Notes: generated by a model not told the origin, from the letters alone. DNA of 64,000 bases from Biscogniauxia marginata (GCA_022695795.1 MU404055.1:1612001-1676000); one strand, 5' to 3'. Positions 13,147 through 25,802 are shown, counted from the first letter of the stretch. Numbers and translations: made by a program.

Positions 13147-16100
13147 AAGAACAAGGCGATCGGCATATGGGGTGGTGACGACGGTTTCTCTCATGCTTTT
13201 GTTCAATTTTGATACCATGGACCATTCCTTCCTCCCTTTCCATCGGGATACCACATCGGTTTGACTGAGGAGTTTTGTGTCAATTATATCGTTACTGGAA
13301 AAACCCAGAGCCTGTAGGCAGTGGGACCTATCTGCCAGGGGGACACGCAATTTCATCGCCGCTAGGCTACACATACACCTCCGCTCCTTCAATTCAATGG
13401 CCAAGAGGAAAAGAAGAGGGGCTCATTCGATTCCAGTCAGCATTTTGTCCCAAAAATTTGTCTTTTTTTCAGTCTCCTTGTCTTCTATCGTCAAGTCGGA
13501 TTTGGCCCTAAGAGCTCTATTCCAACGCAAGTCTGACAAGCAATGTACTCGAGGTAGAGAGAAAACACGCAAGTATGTGGATAGACGGAAGGGGGAGGAG
13601 CTTGCGGGCAAGGTGCCCGGTTTGTGTGGAGCTGTGGTTAATGGCCTGTATGAAAGATATTAATAGAGTTCTATTCGGCATGCTTGTCCGACAAAAAAAA
13701 CATCGATTCACTTCAGTTATTCGTCAATTGGAAAGCCTACTGCTTTGCACGAGTGAAGAATAGGTACATGTTGCGCCCTCGTTTCAACAAGGTAAGGAAC
13801 GAATGAATTAAGGGAGGGTGATCGTCCCAATCCATATTATTCAGAGTCATCTTGTGATCCAGATTAAGAAAGTAAATCCTGATACGCCGTATGAGTTATG
13901 CGTTATGCAGTAAACCCTTCGCCGGCTACGTAGCCACGGCTCATTAAACAGGCTCTTAAGAAAATCCTCCCAGAATCGCGGCAACTCCAAAAAAGCGGAT
14001 GCGCCACTCACGGGAATATGTAAAGAACTCGGGGGTGCCGTGTTAGCGAGTAACTAGGCCCGGAGACTATTGCGTGGCCTTGAACAAGAGTCCCTTCTCC
14101 GCGTCCACTAATAAGCCTTAAGTACTTAAATCCCCGGCGTTACTCGGTAGGCATTGTAATGTAAGGCAAGGTCTCGCGAGTGCGATCTAGACAGTAAGAT
14201 ATCGAAGACGTCGGGTCGCTTTCACTCCCCTTCGCATTTCCTCCGAGGAGTTCGTAGAAGAGGGGTGGGTGAGAGTTTGAAGAGGATTACTGTGTAGGTA
14301 GGTAGGTAGGTAGGTAGCAGTGGTAAATGTGCTGTGCTTGCTAGGGTAGGTGAGGTTGCTCAGGGCTATGTTAGGCTTGGTAGCTAGGTGTATATAAGAA
14401 AAACGAGAGAAAAGGGGGACGACACAGGAAGGATAGTTACTAATGATAACGTCGTTAATACTTTTATCACTTTGATAAGAATTGCGACAATAGGTACTAA
14501 TATTACTAGCTAAGGAGTTCGTGAAGAGTTAATGTCTTCCATATTTGGTAATACCCATCCTTTGGCTGTTATCTTGTTGATCGTAGTGTCAGGCCCTCGC
14601 CCCTTTCAATAACTAAGCAGGAACACGGTGGTTGTTGTTTTGGTGGGATGATAAATTTGTTCGAAACATTGCTTAACAGCTATGTAGATGCCGCGAAGAT
14701 GGCCGCTACAATAAGAGTACTGTTCCATGTTATTATGCGAAGGTATGGGACTAAATATATATCTAAATCGGGAATTTTACATATACAAAAAGTCTCTTTA
14801 TCCCCAGCTGACCGTGTACCCATAGCTTTCTTCGTCAAGCTGGATGAGAGTTGTTGTTTCTTACGAGAATCATAATACTATATAACGACAACTTGTCTTT
14901 CACTAATGCTTGATCTTACTTCCGCGTATATTAGGGGCTCTGGTAGACGCTGTTCTTCTCTCCTGTCTAATAAACCCATTACAAAGTAGACCATTAAGCC
15001 GGGGACGGGAAACGGATACGGAAACAAGAGTGACGTGGATTTGAACTTTTGAGGTATTGAATGTTTAAACACATGTGGATCTATTGAGGACTGTCCTCCC
15101 CCAATATGGACAATGTACCTACACATGACTAGAACTTTGGCCTTGTCCGGCTCCTGGGTCTCCTGTGTTTGTCGAACTACCCCCATCTGGAACGTCGCCA
15201 CTTCCGGGCCCTAAATATATGTCGACACTCAATACTATTGTGCCGCTGAAACATCGGCTGCTAGCCCATGTTTTCTTCATATTAATAGTCACCAAGTCGT
15301 CATAACCAATCTATTTATTGCTAAGTGTAAGTCTGAACAAGGGTCATCTGGACTTCACTTCAATCCTCGCTTGATCGGCAATGGATTCTCTAACCAGCTC
15401 GACGAATGGGAGGAGTGGTAGATATGGAAGAGTTTCGAACCCCTGACGAGCCATCGATATATTGCTACCTAGGTACCTATGTTGTACGGGCTCATGTAAG
15501 CACCACTATCGTCATATCGGTGGACCTCGGTTGCCGCTTCGTCGACATCTTTATAGCAAAGAGTTTGGAAATGAAGGCGGAAGATACTAGGGATATAATT
15601 TGTATGCGGGTGTGTTCTCAGGACAGAGTGAGCATTATATTGAAAATCTTGTTCTGAGCACACTGGTACCACTCCCCCGGGAAACTGTCCTCCGCAAGCA
15701 GCGGATTGGGGTGTATACCTAGTAGCTATCTGCATCAGCACCCCCTTCAATTGTGCTGAACAAGTTTTTATTACTATTTTGAACCCACAGTCATCTTTAT
15801 AGTTAAGATTTAAATACGTAGCTGGAGCAAATTCGTCGCAAGTCCATATCAGATCAGAATGCTGGCTAATTAAAAGGATTTTTTAGTAGCATTGTATCTA
15901 GAAGCTCCCATATGTAATTTGTTAGGATTATAGCCCGCAGTCGGGGAGGAACCAGACTCTAGGCGGCTCTTTATAGGAACAGTTTCTGATTGAGCTGGAT
16001 TCGTCTCAGGAACATGGGTAGTTATTCTTCCAGTTTTCCGAGCACACAGTATTCCTATGCGCATCTTTGCGATCAGCATGTGTATGATAGTGGAAGGCAA

Positions 16101-16527
16101 CAAAATCCGTACCTTGTAGTTTACCATACCCTAGATAATGGGGCGTCAAAGGGTTTCTTCGGTCGACGTTGTTACAAATTGCAGGTCATCCGGCGTTACA
16201 GACAAGAGTCGGAACCCCACAGGCCTTAGCTTAGGATAAGTCCTTCTTTACTTATTGACTTGCATCAATTACAGAGGGGGGGGGTGTGGTATGTATGTAC
16301 GCCTTGTGTTAAGGGAAGTGGTCACGCTGTTAGCATTTCCAGGGCTAGGCGTTGACTTTTCGCAATTACTAGAGATTGACAACATCCACGCTTGAATTCA
16401 GCCACAATATTATGTTAATGATGTATTGTCTACTATCTCTCGTGTTACTTCCTCAAGATGTCATGTCGTCTGCCATCTACTACTATTTTCAGAGCCTAAT
16501 ATCTATACGACAAGAGAGCCAAGGACC
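13147..16527. other. Intergenic; 3' UTR then unassigned DNA
   Basis: The first few hundred bases are probably perilipin 3' UTR. A TAGG tetranucleotide array sits at 14295-14317. The rest carries only short open frames. Around 16290-16420 some translated fragments on the + strand faintly recall a LysM repeat, which could be the worn 5' part of the chitin-binding pseudogene that follows, but this is weak. Confidence 0.4.
14295..14317. repeat. TAGG tetranucleotide microsatellite
   Basis: Five and three-quarter uninterrupted copies of TAGG. The same unit on the opposite strand (ACCT) recurs at 24206-24223 and 30759-30786. Confidence 0.9.
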
Positions 16528-17640
16528 ACATTGCTGATTGAACTACACAACTGGCGTTTGGACAGCTTGTAACAATGTCCTCTATCAGTTAGATCTCACG
16601 CTCGAGCAGATTATGCATACAAATCCTGGTATAACCGACAGCTGTGGAAATTTCATCCCAGGAAAAACCTACTGCGTGGCCGCACGTAAGTAAAACTGAC
16701 GCTACCCTACACCCACACATTCGGAATAAATACGAGGAATATATCACAAGATGGTGTTTGTGGATCTCAAGTTAATTTCACCATGACATGCGTTGGGAGT
16801 AGTTTTGACGATTGCTGGGTAGGTAGGCACCGGACGGTAAATTGAGGGATAAGTGTCTCTCTTACTGAACCAATCAATATGATCTAAATGAAATATGGTT
16901 GCGGCTCTGGCGATCAATTCTGTCACGTTGGCAATTGTCAAGACGGTGCATGCGATGGAGGACCATATTCCACGGATGATCTTTGCGGCCTGGATCACCT
17001 ACACGTCCCTTGCCCGCCTAAATCTGGACTTGGCTGCTCTCAATGGGGATTGTAAGTATATATCTAATTGCAATTGTTATAGCATTATGAATTGAATCAG
17101 ATGTATTGTTAAATATAATCTGACCGTGAATAGTTGTGGTAATAGCATAGAATCCTGCGGCACTGGCTGTGACAAGGGCTGCTGGACTTGGAATAATAAT
17201 TCAATTTTAACCAATAATTCTTTTTGGTCTTAAGGGACTTAAGAATCTAAGTTCCTTCAAGAGGTCCCTAGGAATTCTATGTCCTTTTATATCTAATCTG
17301 CTTGCTAAGGGCTTACCTCATTCTATGCACGTTGGTCTTAATGAATCTAACATTAGTATTTATCTCTAATAACATCTTGCCTCATGACTATTAGGTCTTG
17401 GCAGCGTCTATAGGTGTCCCTCCGTGTGACACTGGCTGCCAAAGCGGTCCTTGCGATCTCAACTCGACAGCCACATCATCGCCTGCAAGGTCGACATATA
17501 CACAAGGCCCTGGATTAATTAGCCAGGATGGCATACGAGGATTCAATATCAGGCTTATCTGTGAAGGATCGGACTTCGGCGAATGCTGCTCGGTATCTGG
17601 ATACTGTGGAAACACTATACAACACTGTTCCGAAGTCCTG
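16528..17640 (+). pseudogene. LysM/chitin-binding (ChtBD1) protein gene, decayed and split by a solo LTR
   Basis: The reading moves through several pieces. Near 16540-16685 a LysM-like unit contains LTLEQIMHTNPG and ends YCVA. At 16751-16830 a hevein-type unit starts (DGVCG, then SSFDDC). At 16890-17051 comes YGCGSGDQFC and later GCSQWG. A GTAAGT...TAG intron (about 17052-17133) joins this to FCGNSIESCGTGC. A 264-bp solo LTR (17168-17431) interrupts exactly inside the TGC region; past it the frame resumes with CQSGPC and a last hevein unit (SDFGECCSVSGYCG) to about 17620. Intact relatives are secreted chitin-binding proteins or LysM effectors that bind chitin and hide fungal walls from host receptors. 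Besides the insertion there is a lost cysteine (DGIRG where DGxCG is expected) and a missing splice acceptor near 16885. No start codon or signal peptide can be fixed. Confidence 0.65.
17168..17431 (-). mobile_element. Solo LTR, family A, reverse orientation, RIP-like decay
   Basis: 264 bp, starting TGTGACAAGGGCT and ending CCGTGTGACA, flanked by the perfect 5-bp duplication CTGGC (17163-17167 and 17432-17436). It is the diverged reverse complement of the LTR at 28656-28920, matching along its full length. In LTR orientation it carries the TATA box ATATAAAAGG. Many differences from the other copy are C-to-T or G-to-A, which points to RIP. No internal retrotransposon sequence remains, so recombination between two LTRs probably removed it. 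Confidence 0.88.
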
Positions 17641-18382
17641 GGCTGGTACGTAAAGCTACACGAAGACTACGTAGTAGACCATCTCGTAGGGTTCTTACAG
17701 CTGACTATTCCAATAGCCAACTAAGTTTTGGCACTTGCAATAGTAGTATGAACAATGCCAATGGAATGCACTTACTAATACTTGGAGGAGGAGAAGGCTT
17801 AGGGTTGACTACCTACATATTAGGATACATATTTGCATCAGGCTCGGCGACAGTTCTAGGCTCAGATTTCAGGTTTATATTATATAATACAGGAGAGTAA
17901 CACTATCCTCCAACGTAAAAATCCTCTTTAATAGGTAGGTATTGAATATGTCAAAGTCGTCAGTTGACAGAAGTACCTATGCATAATGCTATGGACTCCT
18001 TCGGTGCTGAAACTTGTTGTTTGAATTGGACATGGCCACCATTCAGTCCACCAGTTGTCGAAACACAGTTAGTTATGCCTGCTTCATTAATAGACGAAAA
18101 ACTAGATCGCAATTACCAGGTAGGTTTGTTACCTACCTCACATAGTTGTAAGCGACCTCCTCTTAGCTGGCAATATTGTGCACCGTACCTCCCAAGCTTG
18201 CGAGCTTCAACTTAGAATCTTTTATCAAGGAGAAATTCTTCTTCATCCATTTCTCCGTTTCCCCATTTCTCCAATCTTCATTATTGTCTACATATACCCG
18301 AGGGCTATGTCGCAACCCAACTCTTATCGACACGAGATTTGAACTATCGAGAGAGACCGTCGCTGTGGAATCATTGATCAGA
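17641..18382. other. Remnant DNA between chitin-binding pseudogene and F-box gene
   Basis: Short open frames, some rich in Cys and Trp (around 18010-18040), may be further remains of the chitin-binding gene. I cannot place a domain with confidence. The last 200 bases should contain the F-box gene promoter; an upstream in-frame extension to 18176 exists but lacks domain support. Confidence 0.4.
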
Positions 18383-20112
18383 ATGGCACTTACAATAGAA
18401 GGGCTGCCGAATGAGCTGTTGAAACAAATACTCGTCTCAGTCAAGACAGCTTTTGCTATAAAGTCTGACTTATTCCCCTGCCTTACGGTCTGCAAACAGT
18501 GGCACAGAATAGCACTTGAAATACTATACCGGCATATTACTTTGACCACCAAAAATATTCAGTCGTTCATCACGACCTTCAATCTAAAGGAAGCCGGTCT
18601 AGTCCGCTCCTTAACAGTGCGACTCACCCGGCCTGAGACGTCGACCTACGGTACCGAAGCAACCCAGAAAGCCAATCTCCAGCTAAAACAAGGCATACTA
18701 TCACTACAACGCATACTAAGTAGTCTTGACAAGTTACTGTCTTTCTCTATCATCACCCCCGTTTCATGGAGTTCACATAACTTTAAATCTTTTGTGCGTT
18801 GCATTCCAGGATTGATCAATGCCCTTCGAGATAAGTGTGTCAACTTGGAGGTGGACACCTGTGGTAACTCGGACGCCATGGTACTAGGAGCTAACTATCC
18901 GAGTGATGATTTTCACGATCACCTATGTGAGAGCCTGCGTCGCGTTCTACCCCGTATGGAGCATGTACGAGTTCATCTTAACCACGTATGTGTTACGAAT
19001 GTAAGAAAGGAACCGAGGATTCCCCGAGGTACAGGCTTCAGGGGAAGAAGTGGACCCACTCCTTTCCTGAGGACCTTGAATGAATAGTTTCCGAACTTCT
19101 CCAAGTCAGCTATTCATGAATAGGTTGAATAGGTCTCCAACGAAACTATTCAACATATTCCATGAAAAGGATGTAGAAAGAAAAGAAAGTATAAATATGG
19201 ACAGGATTTCTCATGTATCTAGTCATTCATTCTTCAGCTATCAATCTAAGGCTACAGTCACTCTTTGATACTATAGTGAGAGTACCTTGAAACCTCTCTG
19301 ACGAACATAACATTTTGAATCAATTGAACCAATCTCAAACCACTGTTACCTTCAAATCAAGAAAACCCAGTACGTACTCACCTGTGAAGTCAGCTGACTA
19401 GGAACACACAGGGAGGTTCGTCACAGTATGCCCTGAACTCCTGGGCACTTATTCCTCATCCAACACCAACAATCATGGCCTATTTGTACCAATCAAGATT
19501 CCTTACATGCGGACATTTATGATCAACTGCAGACAACACTGGAACCTGGTTGAATTGTGTCCCGGATTCATTGAAAGAAATGGCACATCGAATTCGGCAT
19601 CACGATCGCTATGGGTATTGATGACATCTGCACTGCGCGGGCTCGCAGACCTCGAGGGACTTTGTCCGTCGGCTACCAATATTTCTATTATAGGAAGCAC
19701 TGGCGCCACTGCTTTGGGCTCGGGTGTGGAGATGGTCGTCTGCGAAGTCGTCTCACGCACGACCCGTGCTTTCCCGGTCCTCCGTGTTAGTCCGTCTGCG
19801 GTGTATGGCTGTCTGATGCGGGTTGGTGAAGGGAAGGGCTTCCTCGGTACCCCCAAGGCACACGAGGCTTATATCGAAGGGAACCCCTGGAGAGAACTGT
19901 TCGGTGGCGCTAGACTATCTGCTGCCATGGCGGAGAAAGAGGATGAGCTAATTGTGAGATTTCCATTCATCGAGGAATGTCGCTGGAGGAGAGACAACCC
20001 GAGTCGTTCATACATGCTCTGGGAGCAGGAAGCAGAAGCAGGAATCACGCTGCTAGACGCAGAGATTAGAAAAGATATGAATCTGGTCCCCGTTATTCAG
20101 AATACTCCTTGA
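18383..20112 (+). pseudogene. F-box protein gene interrupted by a solo LTR
   Basis: The N-terminal part (18383-18990) begins MALTIEGLPNELLKQIL, a typical F-box start, followed by LFPCLTVCKQWHRIALEILY. The C-terminal part runs 19431-20112 (through CPELLGTYSS to VIQNTP and a stop). Between them lies a 435-bp solo LTR with a GTATG duplication. Removing the LTR and one copy of the duplication restores a single continuous frame of 429 codons, so the gene was intact before insertion. F-box proteins are substrate adaptors of SCF ubiquitin ligases, and this lineage-specific type is abundant in ascomycetes. As it stands translation from the ATG would read into the LTR and stop at 19087, giving an F-box with a foreign tail. 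Splicing out the LTR cannot be excluded but no good donor/acceptor pair was seen. Confidence 0.82.
18991..19425 (+). mobile_element. Solo LTR, family B, inside the F-box gene
   Basis: 435 bp, beginning TGTTACGAATGTAAG and ending GAGGTTCGTCACA, so it has TG...CA ends with short inverted repeats (TGTTACGAA and TTCGTCACA). It is bracketed by the perfect 5-bp duplication GTATG (18986-18990, 19426-19430). A TATA-like TATAAATATGG lies at about 19190, as expected for a promoter-bearing LTR. It is unrelated in sequence to family A. There is no internal coding region. Confidence 0.88.
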
Positions 20113-21520
20113 GGGTATCATCGGTATGAATCCTTCGGACGCGGACTGGATGGGGATGACGAACGACGAGCTGATGGGGTGAAGCCAATCGGTGCAACAT
20201 TGTCTACCCGTATAATAAACTTCATCTGTGTAGGGCGACTATCGTCATCCTGTTTGCTGAGTTTCAGCTTCATACAATGCATTCCTTGAATCTATCGGCA
20301 CACACGTCCTGGACTGAAACGTGGTAGTAATTCGTAATTGGAATCGTGTGTTTATCAATTATCAAGTATAAAGTACAACAATGCTACCGCTACCTACCTG
20401 GTACCTATCATTGATTTCATCCAGACAAGCCAAAAATATTATCTACAATGTGACAGGGTACAAAGTCTTATCCCAGGCGACTACCGAAAGTGACTAGAGG
20501 GCACAAGATAGAACGCTTATGATTGGTCACTTCATCACATAGTGGCCCGTGCACAAAGTACCCAGTGTACAGCTTACATAGGGACTACATTACCTCTTAA
20601 AAACGTGGAATAAGTATACGGACGGTATAGGTATGCTCTCAAGTAGGCTGCGCCGCGACCAGCCCGCCTCTATAGTTAAATACCATTATGTATACTCTGT
20701 GGAAACCTACCTAAATATATAATATGAATGGTCATGAGTAGGTTTATCGTGGGACGTCGGCGACGATGAGGTGTCAAGATGTCTAGGCTATAAATTGACC
20801 TAAGTCGCACGTGTGTGTGATTAGGGGGTGGACTGGGACTACCTATTAATAGGTTTTGCACCTCACCACTGAAATCCACTAGGTACCTTTGTTAGCGACC
20901 CAACATCGTAGGATATAGAAGAAACAAAACTCGAAAGAATAGCTAAATTAATTATCTCCTAGTAGCTAAGCAAGCAGAATACCTAGCAAACCAAGTGTGC
21001 ATAGGTAATATATTAGCATCCCGGCTTAACACATCAATATGTGTAACTTGAGGGTTGTACTTACTTTATACTAGTCTGAAGGGACGGGCCTCAGTAAACT
21101 AAATGGAAGAGAGTTGGCCCGGTGTTTGTCCGGCTAGGTCAAGTGACGGTCGTGCCAAGACAAAAGGGCAAGTGATTCAGAGTTGGACGATAAATAATCA
21201 GGTGGGGCCTGTCATTGACCCGACAACAGGAAGTTGTGCACGAGGTAAACAGAGAAAGCGCCATGTACTTGGTACATCGGTACCCCATTGGCAAATTCTG
21301 CACAGCAACTGCGTTGGATCTAACACCTTCCCAAGTCTGCCACTTCCGAACGACAACAACAACCACCGAAGAAAAAAATAGCATCGAGACCGAAAAACCT
21401 ACACTCCCCGCAAAAGCCACGAACGGACGTGCAACGAAAAAAGAAAAGAAACGAAAGGCAATCTTATTATTACCTGACCGCAATTGCATCCTTCGTCAAC
21501 CCACAATAATAGATAAAAAG
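20113..21520. other. Intergenic
   Basis: Contains no supported gene. The last 300 bases, rich in CAACAACAACC and GAAAAG runs, look like the leader of the downstream coiled-coil gene. Confidence 0.45.
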
Positions 21521-23444
21521 ATGGAGATAGAGCAGCCAGGCCCACCGGGCAGCGCACCGCTACAGCCAATTTCCCCCGACCGCGTCAATCACCAGCGAGA
21601 TCCCGCCACAACATCCCCTTTACGATCCAGCGAGCAACGCGACAGCGACGTACACGACAAGATCCGCCAATTCAATAGCATGGCCCATCTTGGTCGGAAC
21701 GGTGCCGTCTCCATGTCGAAACAACTCGAGCGGAAGACCGCCGATGCCGCCCTCAAGCGCGCCATGATAGGGAGGGAGGAGGCCGAGGCCGAGATGCACC
21801 GCTACAGAGACGAGGCGCGCTCGCTACGCAGACAGATTGACGAGGGCCGCGAGCGAGAGCGCAAGGTCGGCGAAAGACTGGAGACTGTCATGGTCGGTTC
21901 ACGCGATGCTGCACTTGGATTCGCCCTGGATAAGCATGCTGATTGTTTTTCAAATACAGGAGAACTACGGGAGAGCCAAGGAAACATACTCGCATACCCA
22001 AGCCATATGGGAGAAAGAGATCCGACGAGCACGCAAAGAGACTTTCAAGTCGCAGTCGTCCATTGTTAAATTGCAAGAAGAACTCAAGGCCGTACGGCAC
22101 ACAACCAAGGCCCTGGAGGAGTGCCTCGAACGTGAAAAAGAACTCAGCAAGTCCCGAGAACAAGAGGCCTTTGCCTCCCGCTACCAACTAGCAGGACTCC
22201 AAGACGATCTATCCAAGGCTCTCGAGCGCATCAAGCACGTCGAAGAGGAACGTGATGCCTTCAAGGCTGCTGCTAAGAGCGAAGAGGTTGCCAGGATTGC
22301 CGCCGAGGGCCGCCTACCTCTCCCTCTGGAAGAGCCTGATAGCGAGTTCGCATCGCCCAAGAAACCGAGGGAGTCACTATCAGCCGTCGACATCACATCG
22401 TCTGCCGCGAGCGAAGCCGAGATCGAGGAGCTGACCCGGCTATGGCAATGGGAGAAGCAGAGAGCAGATCGGACTCAGGAGCACCTCGAATTTGTGCAAG
22501 CCGAGTGCGAACTACGTTGCTGCCCTTGCGCCAAATCACGTTCACGGCGAAGTCTTCGGAGCAGCCTAAAGAGCTCTACACGCAAGGAGCGGTCTGGACC
22601 GATTCCTATCGTCGACCCATCAGATCTTATGATATTGGGAGAGAAGCCTGCATCGCGAGAGCAGTCTCCGCAGACAGAGGACAGACCTCAAGCAAGTCAA
22701 CAACAGACGTCAGTGCCTGAGCCTACAGAAGCGCCAATCGAAAAGATTGACAGACAGCAAAGGCCTAATGAGAAACGAGAACAGCGTCGGTCAACCATAT
22801 TCGTCCCCTCTGAGGGAATCTTCCGCACAATTTCCCAAGAACAACTAGAGGCTATGGACACAGTCGATGAGTCTATACCTGAGCGACCGGCTCCCGCGAA
22901 TTCCCGATCGATTTCTTCGAATTACTCGCGCACTCCTTCTGTCGAACCGCCGTCGTTTGCTTTGATGGTCCAAGAGCGAACTTCATTGATGTCACTCCTT
23001 AACGCCCCTCGCGAGAGTGAAGCCCATTCCACCCTCGTCGATATTCCCACCATACCCGACGATTCTCATGCCTGCTATGCGGAAAGGGGCCATTCCGAAC
23101 CAGAATCTCCCGCTTCGCCCCCGCCCGGAGCGGCAACCACCACGCCATTTTACACCGTCACGACGACTACGACAGTACCCATCCGCGACGAGAATATTCG
23201 CTCACACACGGTTCCCCTGCTACACTCTGTCGATGGCAGCCGCACCCCCTCATTTGACGTGAATAACCCAGCATTGACGCCGACCATGACGCGCGAGGAA
23301 GCCCTAGCCCAGATTAGGGAGCGCAGGGGCCGCGCACGCAGCGCCGCTCAAGGCGCCATGACTCCCCGCAGGCAGATGGTGACTGGCTTGGGCGAGCGCA
23401 ACGTGAGCGCCCCGGCCGGGCAGACCGCGAACGGGCGTTCCTAG
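21521..23444 (+). CDS. Conserved coiled-coil protein of unknown function, 618 aa
   Basis: Exon 1 is 21521-21892 and exon 2 is 21960-23444; the 67-bp intron begins GTCGGT and ends TACAG, and joining gives ETVM followed by ENYGRAKETY. Residues about 45-270 are almost continuous charged heptads (MSKQLERKTADAALKRA, then RRARKETFKSQSSIVKLQEE), i.e. a long coiled coil. Next is a short block with EIEELTRLWQWEKQRADRTQ and CELRCCPCAKSRSRRS, and a disordered Ser/Pro/Thr-rich tail with basic patches. I recognise the coiled-coil core as widely conserved in Pezizomycotina but cannot name a role. A scaffold or cytoskeletal function is only a guess. The ATG at 21521 is preferred because conserved-type sequence begins shortly after it. 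Confidence 0.8.
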
Positions 23445-25466
23445 GCGGACAAATACCTGTTGTGGGCCATCATGAGGCGATGATAGCCATGGGGGCCCAT
23501 CAAGCCCATCAAGCCCATTTTTACCTAATTGCGTTTTGCAGTTTCAGCATAGCAGGCACGGGGGCAGGATATTGTGTCTTTCACCTCTTTTGCAATCATT
23601 TATTCACCTGTTCGTTATTTTGTTTTTGTTTTTGTGCTTTGAAGCACATCGGCCCTTGGAAACAAGTGGTAGACGGAAAGGGAAACCCCCATTTGCATAG
23701 CTGGTTTGGCTCGGCTCTTTTATAACGATACACTTCGACTCTTGTCTCTCTCTTTCACTTTCTCTGGTTGCATTTCCATGGGATACGGATTTAGGGGGGT
23801 TTAAGGATAAAAGGGAAATGAGGGAGAAGGGGGTTGGACACAGGGGGGGCGTTTTGAGGGCAACCAAGGGTTTGCTTGCTTCGTTTTCCCGGGCCTTTTC
23901 CCCGAACTTTCTCATTTTTATATAATTCCGACAGCCTCTGAATTCCAATTCTTTGACATTAAATTTTCTATTTCCTCCCGTGTTTATATGTTCTAACTAA
24001 CAACCAATTACCCCAATTCTGCCATGATATCTTCGTTCTTTGGTCGTTGGTTGGTTGGTAATGTCGTGCTGCTGCGTAAGGAGGGAGCGTCTCGTAGGCG
24101 TCGAGTGAATGGCTAGCTAGACGGATGAAGATATCCTTTAGAGTTTAGGATAGTTGTGGTTTTGCTGACTGGACTGTGGATAGATGGATGGGTGGATTGG
24201 AAGTATACCTACCTACCTACCTAGGTTTAATGCTTTGAAGAAGAATAGACCAAGACATAAAGATGACCTAAAGACTGTTCAGTGTCAAGTTACTCAAGCT
24301 AGGGGCTTTTCATCAGACTCGGTTTTGTGAGTGCACTGATTCGTTTAGGGGGGCGAGATGGGTGTAGGTAGTTGTGGTCTGTATCTGAACCTACCGCCCG
24401 CCCCCTTCTTCCTTTGCCCAAGTACGATATATTTTGGCTGTAACTCACCATCACCCTGCACCAAGATACTAGGTCAGTAAATAAATTTGGTGTCGTGTTA
24501 TTTATTGTTCCTATCTAGGTACGAATAAAATTCTATACATTGGGAGAGCTGTGGCGAGAAGGAGACTACCCATAGGTATGGGTAAACCCCCCCCACCCCC
24601 TTTTCACCCGGGTGCCATGCATATTGCTTATTCTTTCGGAGAATATATCTCTTGGCAGCCTACTGGACTTCTTTACACTACACATGTGCTGCCAAGGGAC
24701 CGCTTTTCCAAGGATGAATAAATAATGAATAAATAATGAAAAATAATACGCGAGAAGTACATGATTTTATGACGACTGGTCGATACGCTTCGCTGGAAGG
24801 GACCTCCCCACCCGCCCAGTAGACAGGGGTTTTTTCTTTTTTTTGGTCAATGCATGTTCATAGATACTTTTACGTTTCATGGAGTGTTTGAGCATCCCAT
24901 TTTCCCTAAAGTCGGATTCTGTTGTATTAGGTTTATACCAGCTCTGTGCCCTTCCAGTAGTCATTTAATCGTTTCTATCTTCGATACGTCCATGTACTTG
25001 AATTTCTGCCCGGAGTAGTCTGAGCGTTGAGGAAGTTAACTTGTCGCGTATAGGTTATGGGGTCTAGGTCTCACGTGACTCTTGCGGGGTATATATACCC
25101 CTGTCAAGTTGCCTTGCGACGCCTTCTCTCTTTCTCTATAGAGTTCCCCACTGCGACATAACTGATAATTCCTATTAACCTACGTTCGACAACTTGTTTC
25201 TTAGCATAAAATATCTAGAAACTGTAGAAGGTATCATATCTACAATCAGGACCTGCCAGTGCGGGATAATATGAAAGAAGCTCTCTTTCTTGCGTAGGTT
25301 GGTGTAGGAGTTGCGTGTAGAGAGTCTATTTCCATGTATGGACTAGACGCCTAAGGTAAACTCAACATCATATAAGGATCATATTTGAGAGAGATGTATC
25401 ATTAACTAAAGCCGGATTTGACTAGCATATCAGAATCAATCTGTTTGATCCGAAGTACTTCTTAGA
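23445..25466. other. Intergenic, including probable 3' UTR and an ACCT array
   Basis: The first part is probably the coiled-coil gene 3' UTR (TTTTGTTTTTGTTTTTG near 23620). An ACCT tetranucleotide array is at 24206-24223. A TATA-like TATATATACC occurs near 25090 just after a CACGTGAC box at about 25073, which looks like a promoter, but no convincing coding sequence follows it. Confidence 0.4.
24206..24223. repeat. ACCT tetranucleotide microsatellite
   Basis: Short uninterrupted ACCT array of the same unit as at 30759-30786. Confidence 0.8.
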
Positions 25467-25802
25467 TCACTTGTGGTTATTCTTGTTGTAGTCCTGGCAC
25501 CAAGACCCGATACCCATTAGCTCAACGACTTGATTGCCAGTCACGGCACATCCAGCCTGTTTTGCCTCTTGACGATCTCCGTGCTGTGTATTGGGTATCA
25601 GCAATTTTACGCGTGAATAAGTGAGAGTTCTAGATATTTACCTTCGTCTTGTCTGTGGTGCGCGCCCGCTTTCGTCGATGCACATTTGAATGCTCGGACT
25701 TGCTGGCAGAAGCAGATGTCCTGGGCCTGCTGTCAGAATAACTTCATATTTACTTCGCTCATGACTGTCTCACCTTTCATCAGTACCCAGCTTGTCGGCC
25801 AT
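25467..25802 (-). CDS. Candidate small basic protein, three exons, 77 aa
   Basis: Below the usual ORF cutoff; found by reading the minus strand. Exons 25802-25774, 25729-25642 and 25583-25467 join in frame. Intron 1 (44 bp) is GTGAGA...ACAG; intron 2 (58 bp) is GTAAAT...ACAG with a CTGAT branch site. The protein starts MADKLGTDES, has a nuclear-localisation-like RRKRAR in the middle and ends NKNNHK. A good TATA element (TATTAAAAGG, read on the minus strand) lies about 130 bases upstream of the ATG. I recognise no family. Open frames this short can arise by chance, and intron 1 is near the lower size limit, so this is a candidate only. Confidence 0.35.

Noticed and set aside
15400..15470. tRNA-like B-box GTTTCGAACCCC
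   Set aside because: No cloverleaf or A box could be folded around it.
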